The notes under the pieces are model-generated. The model was not told the origin of the DNA and ran no database searches. It saw nothing but the letters and a program-made list of their open reading frames with translations. A DNA stretch of 64,000 nt from Drosophila persimilis (Eukaryota; Arthropoda; Insecta; Diptera; Drosophilidae): NCBI RefSeq assembly GCF_003286085.1, contig NW_020825289.1, positions 17,174,001 to 17,238,000 of the forward strand. The letters are read 5' to 3'. A program made the position numbers and the translations under genes. Of the stretch, positions 45,901 through 56,351 are shown one piece after another (the stretch's first letter is position 1; the number at the start of each line of letters is the position of its first letter).

Positions 45901-48900
45901 ATTTGGTTTGGATGAGTATGAGTATGAGCTGCTCATAGACATGCTACAGAGAGTGGATGAGATAACCCACCTGAAAGAGTCCATAGCTGACGCTCTGGTT
46001 GGGCAGCTGCATGGACTTGGACGTGCTGCGTCCGCTCTCCGACTCCACAAGGCAAACCCCTAGCAAATACAGATCTCGGTTAAATCAACGCTTTGTCTGG
46101 GCCTACCACTCACAATTGGACAGATAGCTCCTCGGAAAGTCGTGGCGCAACAGCTCTTTGGCCAGCTGGCAGCGTGTCAGCAGCTTGGCCTCCGTCTCCG
46201 ACTGCGTCAGCAGCAACAGATTGAGGACCAGGACCAGGGCACCACTCTTGTGCATCTGATTGGCCATGGATATGGGGATATAATGAGAGTGAGAGGAGAC
46301 TGTCCAAATGTTGTAGGGGGGACCACTGCTAATCCTGTAGGTGGGGCTTTGTGGCGCTTCCTTCCGCGGCAACTGCGAGCACTGGGCACTTTGCTGCGGA
46401 ATTATTTCTATGGCACTGGATGCGTAGCGACCGAATTCTGGGTTTTTAAAGCCTCGCACGCAACTTAAGTGTGTCACTGCGAGGCGCAACAAGACGTGAC
46501 GATACGCTTGGGGTGGTGGCCTGTTCGGTGAGATGCAAAATATATTGGGGGTACTCGCCTCGCCGTTGACTGTGCGAAATAAAAACATCTATCATGAAAA
46601 TTTCTAAACTCACCGCAAAGGATTGGACGTCTATTGGGAGGCAGAAAATGCGTGAAATTTGAAAATTTTCCGCAAGTTCCGCAAACCGTAAAGACCACAG
46701 ATTATCTCACAGTGCATAAATCGCTCGAGTTTTGATTGCGTTAAGCTCTAAATTGGCAAATTGTCTTGCAGAGATCAGCTCGGATGCAGGCACAATACAG
46801 GCACAAATTCCAGCGTGAGACGCACCACCGCCGCCGCCACTGGCCGCTGGACACAAACACCTACGGGTGCCACACTGTATGTGTGTCAGAGTGTCAGTGG
46901 CGGTGGCGCTGCTTGACCTAAAAACGCACAATCTGCCGTTCTGTTGTTGCATCCAAGTGTTTTGCTTTCAATAATACAATAATTTCCATGAAAATTTTTC
47001 CATTTGCATTGCAGCCTATTTGTGATGATATGTCTGGTCTCTGTGCTGACAGAGGCCAATGAACTCAAGGATCTGCTTGAGGATACCACCACCGCAGCGG
47101 CTTCGACGACCAACACCAGCGTCCCCGCGCCATCTACGAGCACCGCAACCACACCCACTGCCTATGTGGTGTCGGCGGCTGCCGTGCCCGTAACCACCAC
47201 CACCATTACCGGGAAATCCAAGTCCGCCGTGAAGTACTTCAACAAGAGTACGCCCAAGAAGAGGAAGGCCGAGCAGGTTTCCTCGCTGCCGCTGCCCGTG
47301 GACGATGGCCTCATGGAATGGAAGTGTCCCAACATAACGGGCTCCCGGAACGCGGAACTCGAGTGCGGCTGCGACTTGCCCCACACCCTGAGATGCAACA
47401 TAGATCTGCACGGACTACTGGTGAGAATCCACCCGGATGCCTTGTTGGACCTCTCTTAACTTCTAAACCTTGACTCGATTCCAATTACAGCTGCTAGCGG
47501 ATAGGCTGCGCACCTCCCCGTACTCCATATCGCTGCTTGACTGCTCCTTGCGCAACGTGACCTTTCTGAGCGACGCGAAAATCTTCGACGGTGTCTCTCT
47601 GCATGGCCTGGTCATCTCCTCGGGGGAGATCAAGCGAGTGCACAAGTCCGCCTTCTTGGGCATCAAGGGCCCCCTGCAGGCCTTAGGGCTCCCCGGAAAC
47701 GCTCTGCTTAGCGTTCCCTGGAACGCCTTGTCAACGCTCGGAGCCCTCGAACGCTTGGATTTGGCAAACAACAAAATTAAGGCCTTGGGAACGGCCGATT
47801 TTGTGGGCCTAACCAATCTGGGGTACTTGGAGCTGAGTAACAATCAGATCTCGAGCATATCGCAGCGCACTTTCAGCAATCTGAGGAAGTTGGAGGTGCT
47901 TAAATTGGGAGGCAATCGCCTGGGCGACTATGCCCAGAGCCTGCGATCCTTGAGCCAGTGCCTGAGCTTGCGGCAACTAGACCTTACGGCCAACAATCTG
48001 AATGGTCCGCTCAGCGCGCAGACATTGGCTGGGATGCGGAACCTGGAAAGCCTGAACCTCAATCGGAACATGATCAAGAGCATTCAGAACAAGGCGTTGG
48101 CCAACTTCTCTCGTCTGGTGAGCCTCTCGCTGCGCCACAATCAAATTGATGTCCTCCAGGACCACGCCTTCTACGGACTGGGCGCTCTGGATAGCTTAGA
48201 TCTGAGCTACAATGGCATTGTGGCCATCTCCAGTTCCTCGCTGCAACATCTGAGTCGCTTGACCGTCTTGGACCTAACGCATAACTTCCTGCGCGCCCTT
48301 ACCTCGGATCTGATAGCTCCGCTGCCTTCGTTGAGGGAGCTGCGACTGGCCGGGAACGACATCTCGATTGTGGCTAGGAACGCCATGGATGGAGCTCGCG
48401 AGTTGCAGAGCCTCCAGATGCAGGACAATCCGCTCTCCTGCGATTGCAGCATTCGTCCCTTCGCCGAGTGGCTGCAGGTCTCCCAGCTCCATTCCAGCCT
48501 CACTGCCTCCTGTGTGACGCCGCCGCGCCTTGAGGGGGCTCCGCTGCTTCAGGTGCCCGTGGAGACGCTCAGCTGCGACATGGACAATGTGGAGAAGGAC
48601 AATGCCAACATTATGCAGCATCTGGAGACCTTCGCCAAACCGAATCAGACGTCGCCCGTCAGGGACTTGTCAGAGGAGGTGAGAGGAACAAATGGAGAAG
48701 AGTGCGCTAAATGTGCAGATAAATATGACCGTTTCCTTCTTCAGATTATTCTACACGATCTGCACTATTCGGCGGACTATGGACTGATCCTCACCTGGCT
48801 GCTGAATCTCAGCAAGAAGGATTACATGTGCGATGCTATCTTTGTCTACAAGGAGGAGAACATTAATGAGATACTTATCGACAACTCTCCGGTAAGTGCA

Positions 48901-49708
48901 AGCAAATCTACTATTTTAATGGCCCCTGCTTAAAGCCGCAATCCACTCACATTGCAGATCCACTGCGAGAGCAAGGTGGTAAATGGCCAGAACACGGTTA
49001 GCGTTATCGTTCCCGACAGCTCCTCCCTGGACATAGGAGAAAGGTAAGCAGTTGTCTTTTGCCAATATGCCTGATCCACTCACGGCTCCCTCTTCCATGC
49101 GCAGCTACCGATTCTGTCTGGTGATGGTCCAAGAGCAGAATCCCAAGGCGGACCTGAACATTGGATGCTCCAACATCACACAGCTGCAGCTGAGCAGTCC
49201 GGGCTCCATCCCCGTGTCGCGCCAGTACCAGCGACGCCCCTACTACACGCCCAACGAGCTGAAGCCCGACTCCCATGAGCAGGATGTCAGCGAGGACTAT
49301 CAGCACAACCAGCGCCAGTTCAACACCGTTGCGGGCAGCCAGCAGCAGCAGACGCATCCTCAACAGCAGTCCACGCTGCTGCACAGCTACACTGTCATAG
49401 ATTCCCTCAATAAGAGCTTCCTGCCCGGCCTGGGTCTGGGCGTCCTGGTCACTTCCGTGCTCGTCCTCATCTGGGGCGCCACGCGTCTCCGGCAGTCGGG
49501 CGGTGTCAACGGCAGCGGCGTCGGCGCGGACAGGAGCAATGGCAGCGTCGGTAGCAACAGCAGCAGCATACACAACAACAACAACAATAGTCGACCGGGC
49601 ACTCCGACGGCGACCACCTGCTACGCCGCCTCAGATCACATAGCTCGCCTCGCCGACGCGGAAAGCGGAACACGCTACCTCAAGCTGCAGGCCACAACGA
49701 GCCTGTGA
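36946..49708 (+). CDS. Lrt: Leucine-rich repeat membrane protein, Lrt
   Basis: Six coding exons: 36946-36962, 47015-47420, 47491-48678, 48745-48891, 48958-49043 and 49105-49708, giving 815 residues. The 17-nt first exon (MWPKL plus two bases) joins in frame to SLFVMICLVSVLTEA, completing a signal peptide across a 10-kb intron. A Thr/Ser-rich spacer is followed by a Cys cap, about 11 leucine-rich repeats (LERLDLANNKI, LGYLELSNNQI, LDSLDLSYNGI), a C-terminal cap (NPLSCDCSIRPFAEWL), a fibronectin-III-like region and one membrane helix (FLPGLGLGVLVTSVLVLIWG). A short Asn/Gly-rich cytoplasmic tail ends it. Lrt acts at tendon cells in muscle attachment downstream of stripe. The name rests on architecture and gene neighbourhood; another insect LRR protein is possible. 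Confidence 0.8.
36963..43543. other. Lrt intron 1, gene-free left part
   Basis: About 6.6 kb of AT-rich non-coding DNA. It contains one exact copy of a 19-bp word (37782-37800) and a (GT)13 run at 43397-43422. Random open frames up to 173 codons show no conserved motifs. It probably carries tissue enhancers for Lrt. Confidence 0.5.
43397..43422. repeat. (GT)13 microsatellite
   Basis: A perfect dinucleotide repeat lies 122 bp downstream of the first lysozyme gene, inside Lrt intron 1. Confidence 0.9.
43544..44162 (-). CDS. C-type lysozyme-like protein with Asn at the catalytic Asp site
   Basis: Three exons, 44015-44162, 43804-43956 and 43544-43740, encode 165 residues. A signal peptide (about 1-24, ending SERVEA) precedes the lysozyme domain starting KKYLRCELTRVL. 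The cysteine pattern and the box YGLFQINSKDYC are typical of the family. The catalytic Glu is kept (Glu57 in VEHES), but the residue aligned with Asp52 of hen lysozyme is Asn74 (KNYGLFQIN). A tail of about 20 residues after the last cysteine is unusual. It lies inside Lrt intron 1 on the opposite strand, 1.5 kb from a paralogue. Muramidase activity is doubtful; a binding or sperm/egg-related role is possible. Confidence 0.88.
44267..44272 (-). promoter_or_regulatory. Possible TATA box of the first nested lysozyme
   Basis: TATAAA on the minus strand, about 105 bp upstream of the lysozyme ATG, fits the TATA-driven promoters usual for lysozyme genes. The start site was not mapped. Confidence 0.35.
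45538..45543 (-). terminator. Poly(A) signal of the second nested lysozyme
   Basis: AATAAA on the minus strand lies 86 bp beyond the stop codon. Confidence 0.55.
45630..46267 (-). CDS. C-type lysozyme-like protein with Ser at the catalytic Asp site
   Basis: Four exons, 46114-46267, 45971-46059, 45824-45887 and 45630-45763, encode 146 residues. A signal peptide ends at about residue 27 (SETEA), and the domain begins KLLTRCQLAKELL. The catalytic Glu is present (Glu59 in VESES), but the residue aligned with hen Asp52 is Ser76 (SVSYGLFQIN). The cysteines and the C-terminal helix (GFQAWPGWMSKC) are normal. One extra intron inside YGLFQ-INSKNWC distinguishes it from its neighbour. Both lie in Lrt intron 1 on the minus strand and share the GGxCNxKCE block, so they are tandem duplicates. 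A second possible start is Met5. Confidence 0.88.
46268..47014. other. Right end of Lrt intron 1
   Basis: This 747-bp stretch holds the promoter side of the second lysozyme and the splice acceptor of Lrt exon 2 (TTGCATTGCAG, ending 47014). No further feature was seen. Confidence 0.5.
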
Positions 49709-50939
49709 GGAGAGGAGGCAGCAGCCGCAGCACACCCACTCAATAAAACATGTGATAGTACAGCAGAACCTGTACCGACTTGCGTAGTTGCATAGGATAG
49801 GCCGTAGCCCTAAGGACCCACTGCACTAATCCAAATACTTGGCCCAACACTAACCCACTCGTGCCATAAGCTAATCGATACACAATCCAGAACCCCAGGC
49901 AACTTGACAGCACCGGTCCGAGTAATAGTGGTAGTGCTAGTATGTTGCAAAAAATGCATTACAAAAATTAAATTCAACAAAGCAATTAATATGTAATGGT
50001 ACTATCTACTATTGTTTTTACCGCCACTGTGCAAGTAGCCCCCTAGCGCCCATCTAGAATTAGTGTTAGCTAAGGGTACGCCTCCTTAAAGTTAGGAACG
50101 GAACCATAAGTCATGACCCTCTTAGTCGTAAGGCTTTAATAATTTATTAACCAATTTCAAGGCACACAAAACCGAGCATGCAAACCATTGTGGAAAGAGA
50201 AATAAAAGCCAATTGCAATCGAAGTAGCGTTCATAAGGTTAGTTGGGCCAATTCCGTGGTGGTCTATTATTAGGTGGGACATTACCAAATAGCCGCATAA
50301 TGCTAAGTGGGCTGTTAACCTTATAGTCATGACGTCACGGTCACATCATCTGCCCCCTCGACACAAACTATGCGTATGAGGAGGCGAACTCTCCGCTAAA
50401 TTAGTTCATTTTAAATGGAAATGAGCTCATAGCTCATACATCATCCCAAGGGAAACTGCGCCATGTAATGAGCGGGATGATAATCCAAATATGTATACCA
50501 CCCAGGGTAACCTGCTTATCAAACGTTAGCGCTAGTTTATCGACCTAATCGGTTTTTTAAATGCTTATCCGGGAATCAAAGCTGGCCTAAATTGAACTGG
50601 ACTTCATGCGTCTACGCCCTGGCTCTCGGCTCTCGCCCTCAGTCGGGAGTGTGCCTCCCACTGCCGACTGGCTCCGCTCTGTTGTGGCCAGCCGCTGATA
50701 TGGCGACGGCCAGCCCCCAGTCTCGGTGGCGGTCCCGCCTTTCATGTTTGCTGGCTGACTGTGTGAATTGTTAGTTGTTCAGTGCCAGTCCGTCAGGCGA
50801 CTACAATGACCACTCCACTAGACGACGCCGCCAACGTGACAGCATTTATCGATTTTGGATATACACTTTAGAGAGCTTGGTTCCAAGGAAAAGTTCCAGC
50901 TCGGAACCTCGCTGGGCACCCACACAGTAAGGCCTCTAC
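49709..50939. other. Lrt 3' UTR and intergenic DNA
   Basis: A 1.2-kb stretch with an AATAAA at 49742-49747, 34 bp after the Lrt stop, then AT-rich sequence and the upstream side of the next gene. No coding exon is supported. Confidence 0.5.
49742..49747 (+). terminator. Proximal poly(A) signal of Lrt
   Basis: AATAAA lies 34 bp after the stop codon. Further AATAAA words occur near 50201, so a longer 3' UTR is possible. Confidence 0.5.
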
Positions 50940-51533
50940 ATGAGTATGTTGGGGTTTGTCTATCTGGTTCTCATCTTGGGCTGGATACTGATCGTGCTGT
51001 TTCTCAAGTGCAAAAAGTCCTTGGCCGCTCCGTTTCGCTTTGGCGAGAACTACACAGATGCCATAGCCGATACGGGTGAGTCCGAGGTGTACTCTATGAT
51101 GGTGAGCGTATTGTGGATATACATACATATGTACCTCTCTTTAATCTTTAGAACGTCGTCCTTCGGTGCATGTGATACAGCTGCAGAATGAGGATGTGGA
51201 GAGCGAAGACCACTATTTGGATAGCTTTCATAGGAACACAGAAAACCTGCAGCGTTACTCGCATCGCTCGCAACGCTCCACCCTGGAAGAGCGCACTGTT
51301 GAACGTGCCTATCCCACAGATGCCGTCATTAATCCGGCCTACATGCACGATGAGGATTATGTGATCAATGGTAAGCCAGCAGAATGTGTGGTGTCCGTCT
51401 GGGGTAATCGTTTTTCTTGTCCTTCCTTCAATTTTCAGCGCCGCCACCGACGTACGAGGAGGTAATGCGCCAACCACAGGTTTACCCACAGGTTCGCCAC
51501 AATAATCACAAGATAAGCGATGCTAATATTTAG
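50940..51533 (+). CDS. Small single-pass membrane protein with a PPxY motif
   Basis: Three exons, 50940-51075, 51152-51370 and 51439-51533, encode 149 residues. The N-terminus is one membrane helix right after the start (GFVYLVLILGWILIVLFL, residues 5-22). KCKK follows, which by the positive-inside rule puts the tail in the cytoplasm. The tail is Glu/His/Arg-rich (SEDHYLDSFHRNTENLQRYS). It ends with PPPTYEEVMRQP, a clear PPxY ligand for WW domains of Nedd4-type ubiquitin ligases. I do not recognise the gene. The design recalls adaptor proteins that guide cargo to Nedd4 ligases, such as commissureless or Ndfip, without sequence similarity that I can see. The splice joins are in frame and the length sum is a multiple of three. 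Confidence 0.8.
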
Positions 51534-52146
51534 ACAACAGGGATACTTAGCTAAGGATTGATTTGTACATATTGTAGTTTGTCATTGTCCGCTGTGATTT
51601 TCAGATAGATTTTGGTTGATCTTTATTTTAGTTGCACCTAAACGAAACAAAATCAATTCGATTGATTGAACTTAGGTGGCCTGCGCCCTCTTGCACTGCG
51701 AATAACATTAATTACACCACTCATAGTACATAGTTTTACATAGAAAAATGTATAAATGATTCTACAGAAGTATGATTAATAATTATGGTTATGATTAATG
51801 ATTAATGATTAACGATTAATGGTTAATGGTTACAAACAAACAGTCAGTCCAAGTACAGTCGAAGTTGTTGCAGATTGTAATTGTAAATAAATTAAGAATG
51901 GCGAATGATAAATAAAAAGTGTACAAAAATAGAACGTAAACGTTTCCTTTCTTCATTTTGGCTAAATTAAGTCGCTAAATTCGATATACGTACAGACCAA
52001 CATACACATGGCTAAAGGCTGTACATATAGTTGATACATAAACGTATACGTGTTCGTTCCAACATGGCTCAGAATACACTCAGAGTATACTACACACAGC
52101 TATAATGACTCAGTAATTGGGGTGGGGTATTGCTCCCTTTGGCTAT
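51534..52146. other. Convergent 3' region of the PPxY gene and Fem-1
   Basis: AT-rich DNA with an AATAAA at 51886-51891 for the PPxY gene and a cluster of ATTAATG repeats. No gene was seen. Confidence 0.5.
51791..51832. repeat. Tandem GATTAATG-like repeat (TAAT cluster)
   Basis: Units of 7-8 bp (ATGATTAATG, ATTAACG, ATTAATGG) repeat about five times, so TAAT or its variant TAAC occurs every 7-8 bp. This lies in the 3' UTR of the PPxY gene and is probably a simple repeat. Confidence 0.6.
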
Positions 52147-55100
52147 CTACGGTAGCACTTTGTGCACGCTGTGCATTTGGATGAACGCCTCCAGTTGCAT
52201 GGGTATCAGACCCTTGAAGTTCAGCCTGTGGGTGGCTATTGTGCGGGCCGCCAGACACTTGAGGCTGGTGTGGGCGTTCTGATGACCGTGCAGTAGGTTG
52301 GCCAAGGTAGCTACAAGGCGGAGGACATGGTTAGTGGATGATGCACTGATGATGAAATGCCGCACTTACCCAGGCCAGACTTGCAAGCCGCGGCCGCTGT
52401 CTGTCCCGCGGCATTAACTGCATCCAAGTGGGCTCCTGCCTCCACGAATAGCTGGAGAATGCGTGCCATCTCGCCCTGTCGGTCTTGCGAGGAATTCACT
52501 TTGGACACCAGTATGTGCAGAGGCGTATTGCGAGCTGCATCCACGGCCACCACAGAGGCCCCGCAGTGGACCAACACCAGGGCAGTGGCATAGCACGGGA
52601 ACCTATTGGCGGAGAGTGGTGACTGTACCCATAGTCGCAGCTGGAGCTACCCACTTCGTGGCTTACCTGCACATCTCATTCGTGTAGAACTCATCCACAG
52701 GCATCACACCATTGACAGCGATGTGCAGCAGAGTCTGCCCATCGTTGAGACGAGTGTCGTTCTGTATGAACTTTCGGACCACAAGGAAGAGTTGTTGGAT
52801 ATGCTCTTCGTTGATGTCCTGGTCCTTCTTGCGACGCGCCAACTGGGTAACAATCTTGATTAAATATAAAGCTGTAATGCAGTTCTGGTTGTTCTGGTCC
52901 TGCAGCAGACTGGCACACGTATTTGGCTTCGCTTGGCGTATCTTGAACTTGTTGTTCTCTATCTCCTGCTGGCACTTGGTCAGCACGGGCAGAACGTGGT
53001 CTAGGGTGAGGCGGTGATTATCCGCGCGCAGAATCTGGGCAAACAGTTGGGCGAAGCGCAGCAGATCGCGATCCACAGAGACCTGGAAAGGGATGGATGG
53101 ATTTTCGAATCAATTTAAATACCTAAGTGAGTGGTGTCTCCATTTCTACTTACATTGTTACGCATGCGGAGATCAATGGCATAATTCCACAGCACCTGGC
53201 ACTGGTCGAAGCGACCATGGTCCGCCATCACAGCTCCACGGTAGACAATGGCCTGAGGGACGTCCGGATTGTTGCGTCCCAGAATGCGCTCTCGTATGGC
53301 CAGCGACTCCATGTGTATGGAGTGATGGTTCAGCTTGATGGCGTTCAGCTCGGGCAGGTTCTCGGTCTCAAACCAACTGTCATAGGCGGGCACTGGCGGC
53401 TGAACCTTCTTGCGGATCACGCCCCGGGGATCGCTGTAACGTAGCTGCATGGCCCGCAGCAGATAGCTATAGGCCCGATTGATGTCGTACTTGGTCTTGT
53501 CATTGGCATAAGTGGCCCCGAGTAGTTCCAATGCTGTGATCTGCTCCTCGAGGCTCATCAGATCCGGCCGCTGTATGAAGGCCTCGACGACATCGTCATT
53601 CAGCCGCTCTGCTGCTTGCAGGGCGGGTGTTATGCCGATTTCATTCTTCTTTAATGTGGCTCCATGATCCAGCAAAACCAGCACCACATCCAGGTTGCTG
53701 CTCTCGGCCGCATAGTGCAGAGCAGTAGCTCCGCACAACGCCTGATCGTTGGGACGCGAACCGTTCTGCAGTAACGTTTTCACGACTAGATGGTGCCCCT
53801 TGTAGGCGGCAATCATCAATGTATTGTTGTTGAACAGATTTGTGGCATTTACATCAGCTCCGTGCTCTATCAGGAACTGGACAATGTCCAGGCGACCTAA
53901 AATGGGATGGAAATATATGAATAAAGTTCGTTCGAATATGAATAGTTCGTAGCACTACCTTCGTAGCAGGCAGCTCTCAAGGGCGATGATTGCGCCTTGG
54001 TATTGTGATTGATAGCCGCTCCTGCCTGGACCAGCATCTTCACGATCTGTAGATGTCCCATGCCAGCAGCCACCCACAGGGCTGTGGCCCCATACACCAC
54101 CAGGCCATCGAAGATGACATTGCATTCCCTCTCCAGATCCACATCGTAGTGCGAGAGAAGGGTCTTCACAAACGTCACATTGCCCGACATGGCGGCCATC
54201 GTCAGCGGGGTCAGCGATTGTCCATCTGGCTGATCGAAATTCTACAGAGAAGGGGAGAGTGAGTGAGCATGAGAATTAGACGGGTTAGCGTATGATGTGC
54301 GTGCGCAGCCGTTTCACAGTCAAGGTTGGACGAAAATAGTGCGTCGGAAAATGTAAAAAGAAATGTAAAGCATAAATCTTTGGGAAAAACCGTGCGGAGC
54401 AGAGCTCTTGTCACTTGGTCGGCACGCTGGTGACGGGGGGGGCAGCCGCTTTCTTTGTTCGCCTTTTGGCACGGCGAGAGTAAAAATTACAAGCCTGCGC
54501 CATATGAATGCAGGGAAAATAGCATCCAGGCTGGCCAAAGTCCAAGCACAAGGCGATTCGCGGATGACAATTGCGTGTTGGCCTTGCATTTAGAGAGCAT
54601 TTGGGTCAAGAAACTGCTGGCTGCGGGGGTCCGCACTCACCGCCGGATACGTTATGTAGCTGGACACGGGCATGGTGTCGTTAGCTCCACGCCAGAAGCT
54701 CGGTCCTGGCCAGGCGGACTCGTACCAGCGTTTCCGTGTGCTGCAACAATGTTATAGAGAGTGATGTTTGTGAGCTCAGCCCCAAGCAATGGAGGAGGAA
54801 ATCTATTACCGATACAGCTCCGCGTTCATGGCCTGGAATCTAATTTTTAACTGGCAGCTGCCGAGGCATAGAAGGTCCTGCCAGGCCGGACGAGCGCCGA
54901 AAAAATTCGATAAAACTTCGCCAGTGAAACGAGCTCTCGATTCCCAACCCTAAGTTAGCATATGAAAGATACACTCGTAAAGGGAAGGCTCAGGCCCAGA
55001 CCCATTGGTCTTTGGGGGTTGAATCAAAAGGGAGAGAGCCGACCGCCTGCGCACGAGCCCTCTGCCCAAACAGCTGTTCCCGGAGAGAGGTCCTTGCATA

Positions 55101-56351
55101 CCATCCAGGGGTTTGTTTACCGCCCGCAGCTGTTTCCCTGCATTCCACAGTCATCGAAAAAGAGGAAGAGTAAGCCGCTGCATAAATTCGACTTTTGAAC
55201 GCAAAATTCAATCGTATTTCAGACTCCATAAAGATTAGACCTACGTTGCATTATTTATGGGATTGGATTTGTGTTCGATTAGATTACGGCGCAGCAGAGC
55301 CAATCTCTCGATCAGATCCCCTCTCTCCTGCCAAGAGGTGTGCAAAACATTTGGTTAGTAAACAAATTAATAAACGCACATTTCAGGAAACCGAAAATTA
55401 TTCGATCTGGCGCCAGGCCAAATTCGTGTCCAGAGAGGTACCGAGTGGTCCCTTGTCCGCACCCCCCTACGCCCAGCCATGAGTAATTGGTCAAAGATGG
55501 TTTTCCGAGTGCCTGTTTCCATCAGATATTTCAATGTGACAGTGACTGTGCAGGCCTTAAATAGAGTTTAGTGTGCGCGAATCGATCATTAAGTTTGCAA
55601 ATTAACAGAATTACTGTTTACTTGTCTTTTTGGCAGGCAGTAAAGTTATAAACGAGTACGGTGAATGCCATTAAGCAAGGAATATGCTACACAAATGTTT
55701 TTTTTTAATAAAGATTTTTATATGTATGTAAATCTGTGGATGGTACATTATAACTTTGGAAGCGAAACAACTTTTACTTTTTCCTATTTATCGAGTGCCT
55801 ACTGTATATTGGAAAGAGCATATGGAGCTCTTCTCATTGCCGTTCTTTCTCTCTCACACTTTCCCATAAACAATGACAAACCAAGTAAATACCCAAAAAC
55901 CAGCAATGGATCGTATAAAATGCGCTCTATGCGGCAGCAGACATCAAGTTTACATATAAACCAAATACGTATACATATAGCAATGATTTTCATTAATGAC
56001 GCAGTAGTAAATACAGGCAGCGCGCAGCTCGTTTCCATGCCATAACACTGCTGCACCTGCCACACCATAGGGTACGGTACTCACTGTATTGACCAGGTAT
56101 GTCTGCACCGCCTTGCTGTTGGCGGTGTTGAGAGCCTCCACGAATCTCATCATCTGGCTGCTCCGGGCGGCCAGGTAAAGAGTGTTCAGCTGCTGTAGCT
56201 TGAAGTGTTCCTCATGAGGGAACTTTTCGCGCAGCTCCTCGCTGATTTCCACGAGCATGCCGTGGGCCATGTTAAAGTACTCAAAGTCAAGTGGATAGCC
56301 ATTGTAGAACGATGTATTCTCCTCCTGAAGCTCTTCCGGATCGACTTCCAT
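52147..56351 (-). CDS. Fem-1: Fem-1 homologue, ankyrin substrate receptor of CUL2 ligase
   Basis: Main form: exons 56085-56351, 53959-54241, 53154-53896, 52667-53082, 52370-52602 and 52147-52310, giving 701 residues. The order follows FEM1: N-terminal ankyrin repeats ([63 protein letters not shown]), the block [22 protein letters not shown], a TPR-like helical part ([21 protein letters not shown]), two more ankyrin repeats and a C-terminal VHL-box (LKCLAARTI). FEM1 proteins recruit C-degron substrates to CUL2 ligases. The form starting at 56351 has about 50 extra residues before the first ankyrin helix. A second 5' end at 54641-54829 joins the same exon 54241. The 1.8-kb first intron holds only those alternative exons. 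Confidence 0.9.
54641..54829 (-). CDS. Fem-1: Alternative 5' coding exons of Fem-1
   Basis: Exon 54810-54829 (MNAELY plus two bases, donor GTAATA) joins exon 54641-54740 in phase 2. That exon ends in phase 0 at a GTGAGT donor and fits the common acceptor at 54241. The result is a 40-residue alternative N-terminus ([13 protein letters not shown], then [11 protein letters not shown]) and a 652-residue protein that lacks the first ankyrin helix of the main form. The 100-nt exon cannot be a cassette in the main form because it would shift the frame. Met at 54673 could be a further internal start. No transcript data support this yet. Confidence 0.55.
54830..56084. other. Fem-1 intron 1, left of the alternative promoter
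   Basis: A 1.25-kb non-coding stretch between the main first exon and the alternative first exon. It likely carries the promoter of the alternative form. No gene was seen. Confidence 0.45.

Noticed and set aside
49004..49573. 189-codon minus-strand frame
   Set aside because: It overlaps Lrt exons antisense and crosses an Lrt intron without motif or splice support.
54641..54740. Fem-1 100-nt exon as a cassette in the main form
   Set aside because: Insertion after the exon ending at 56085 would put a stop into the frame; it fits only with the 54810-54829 first exon.
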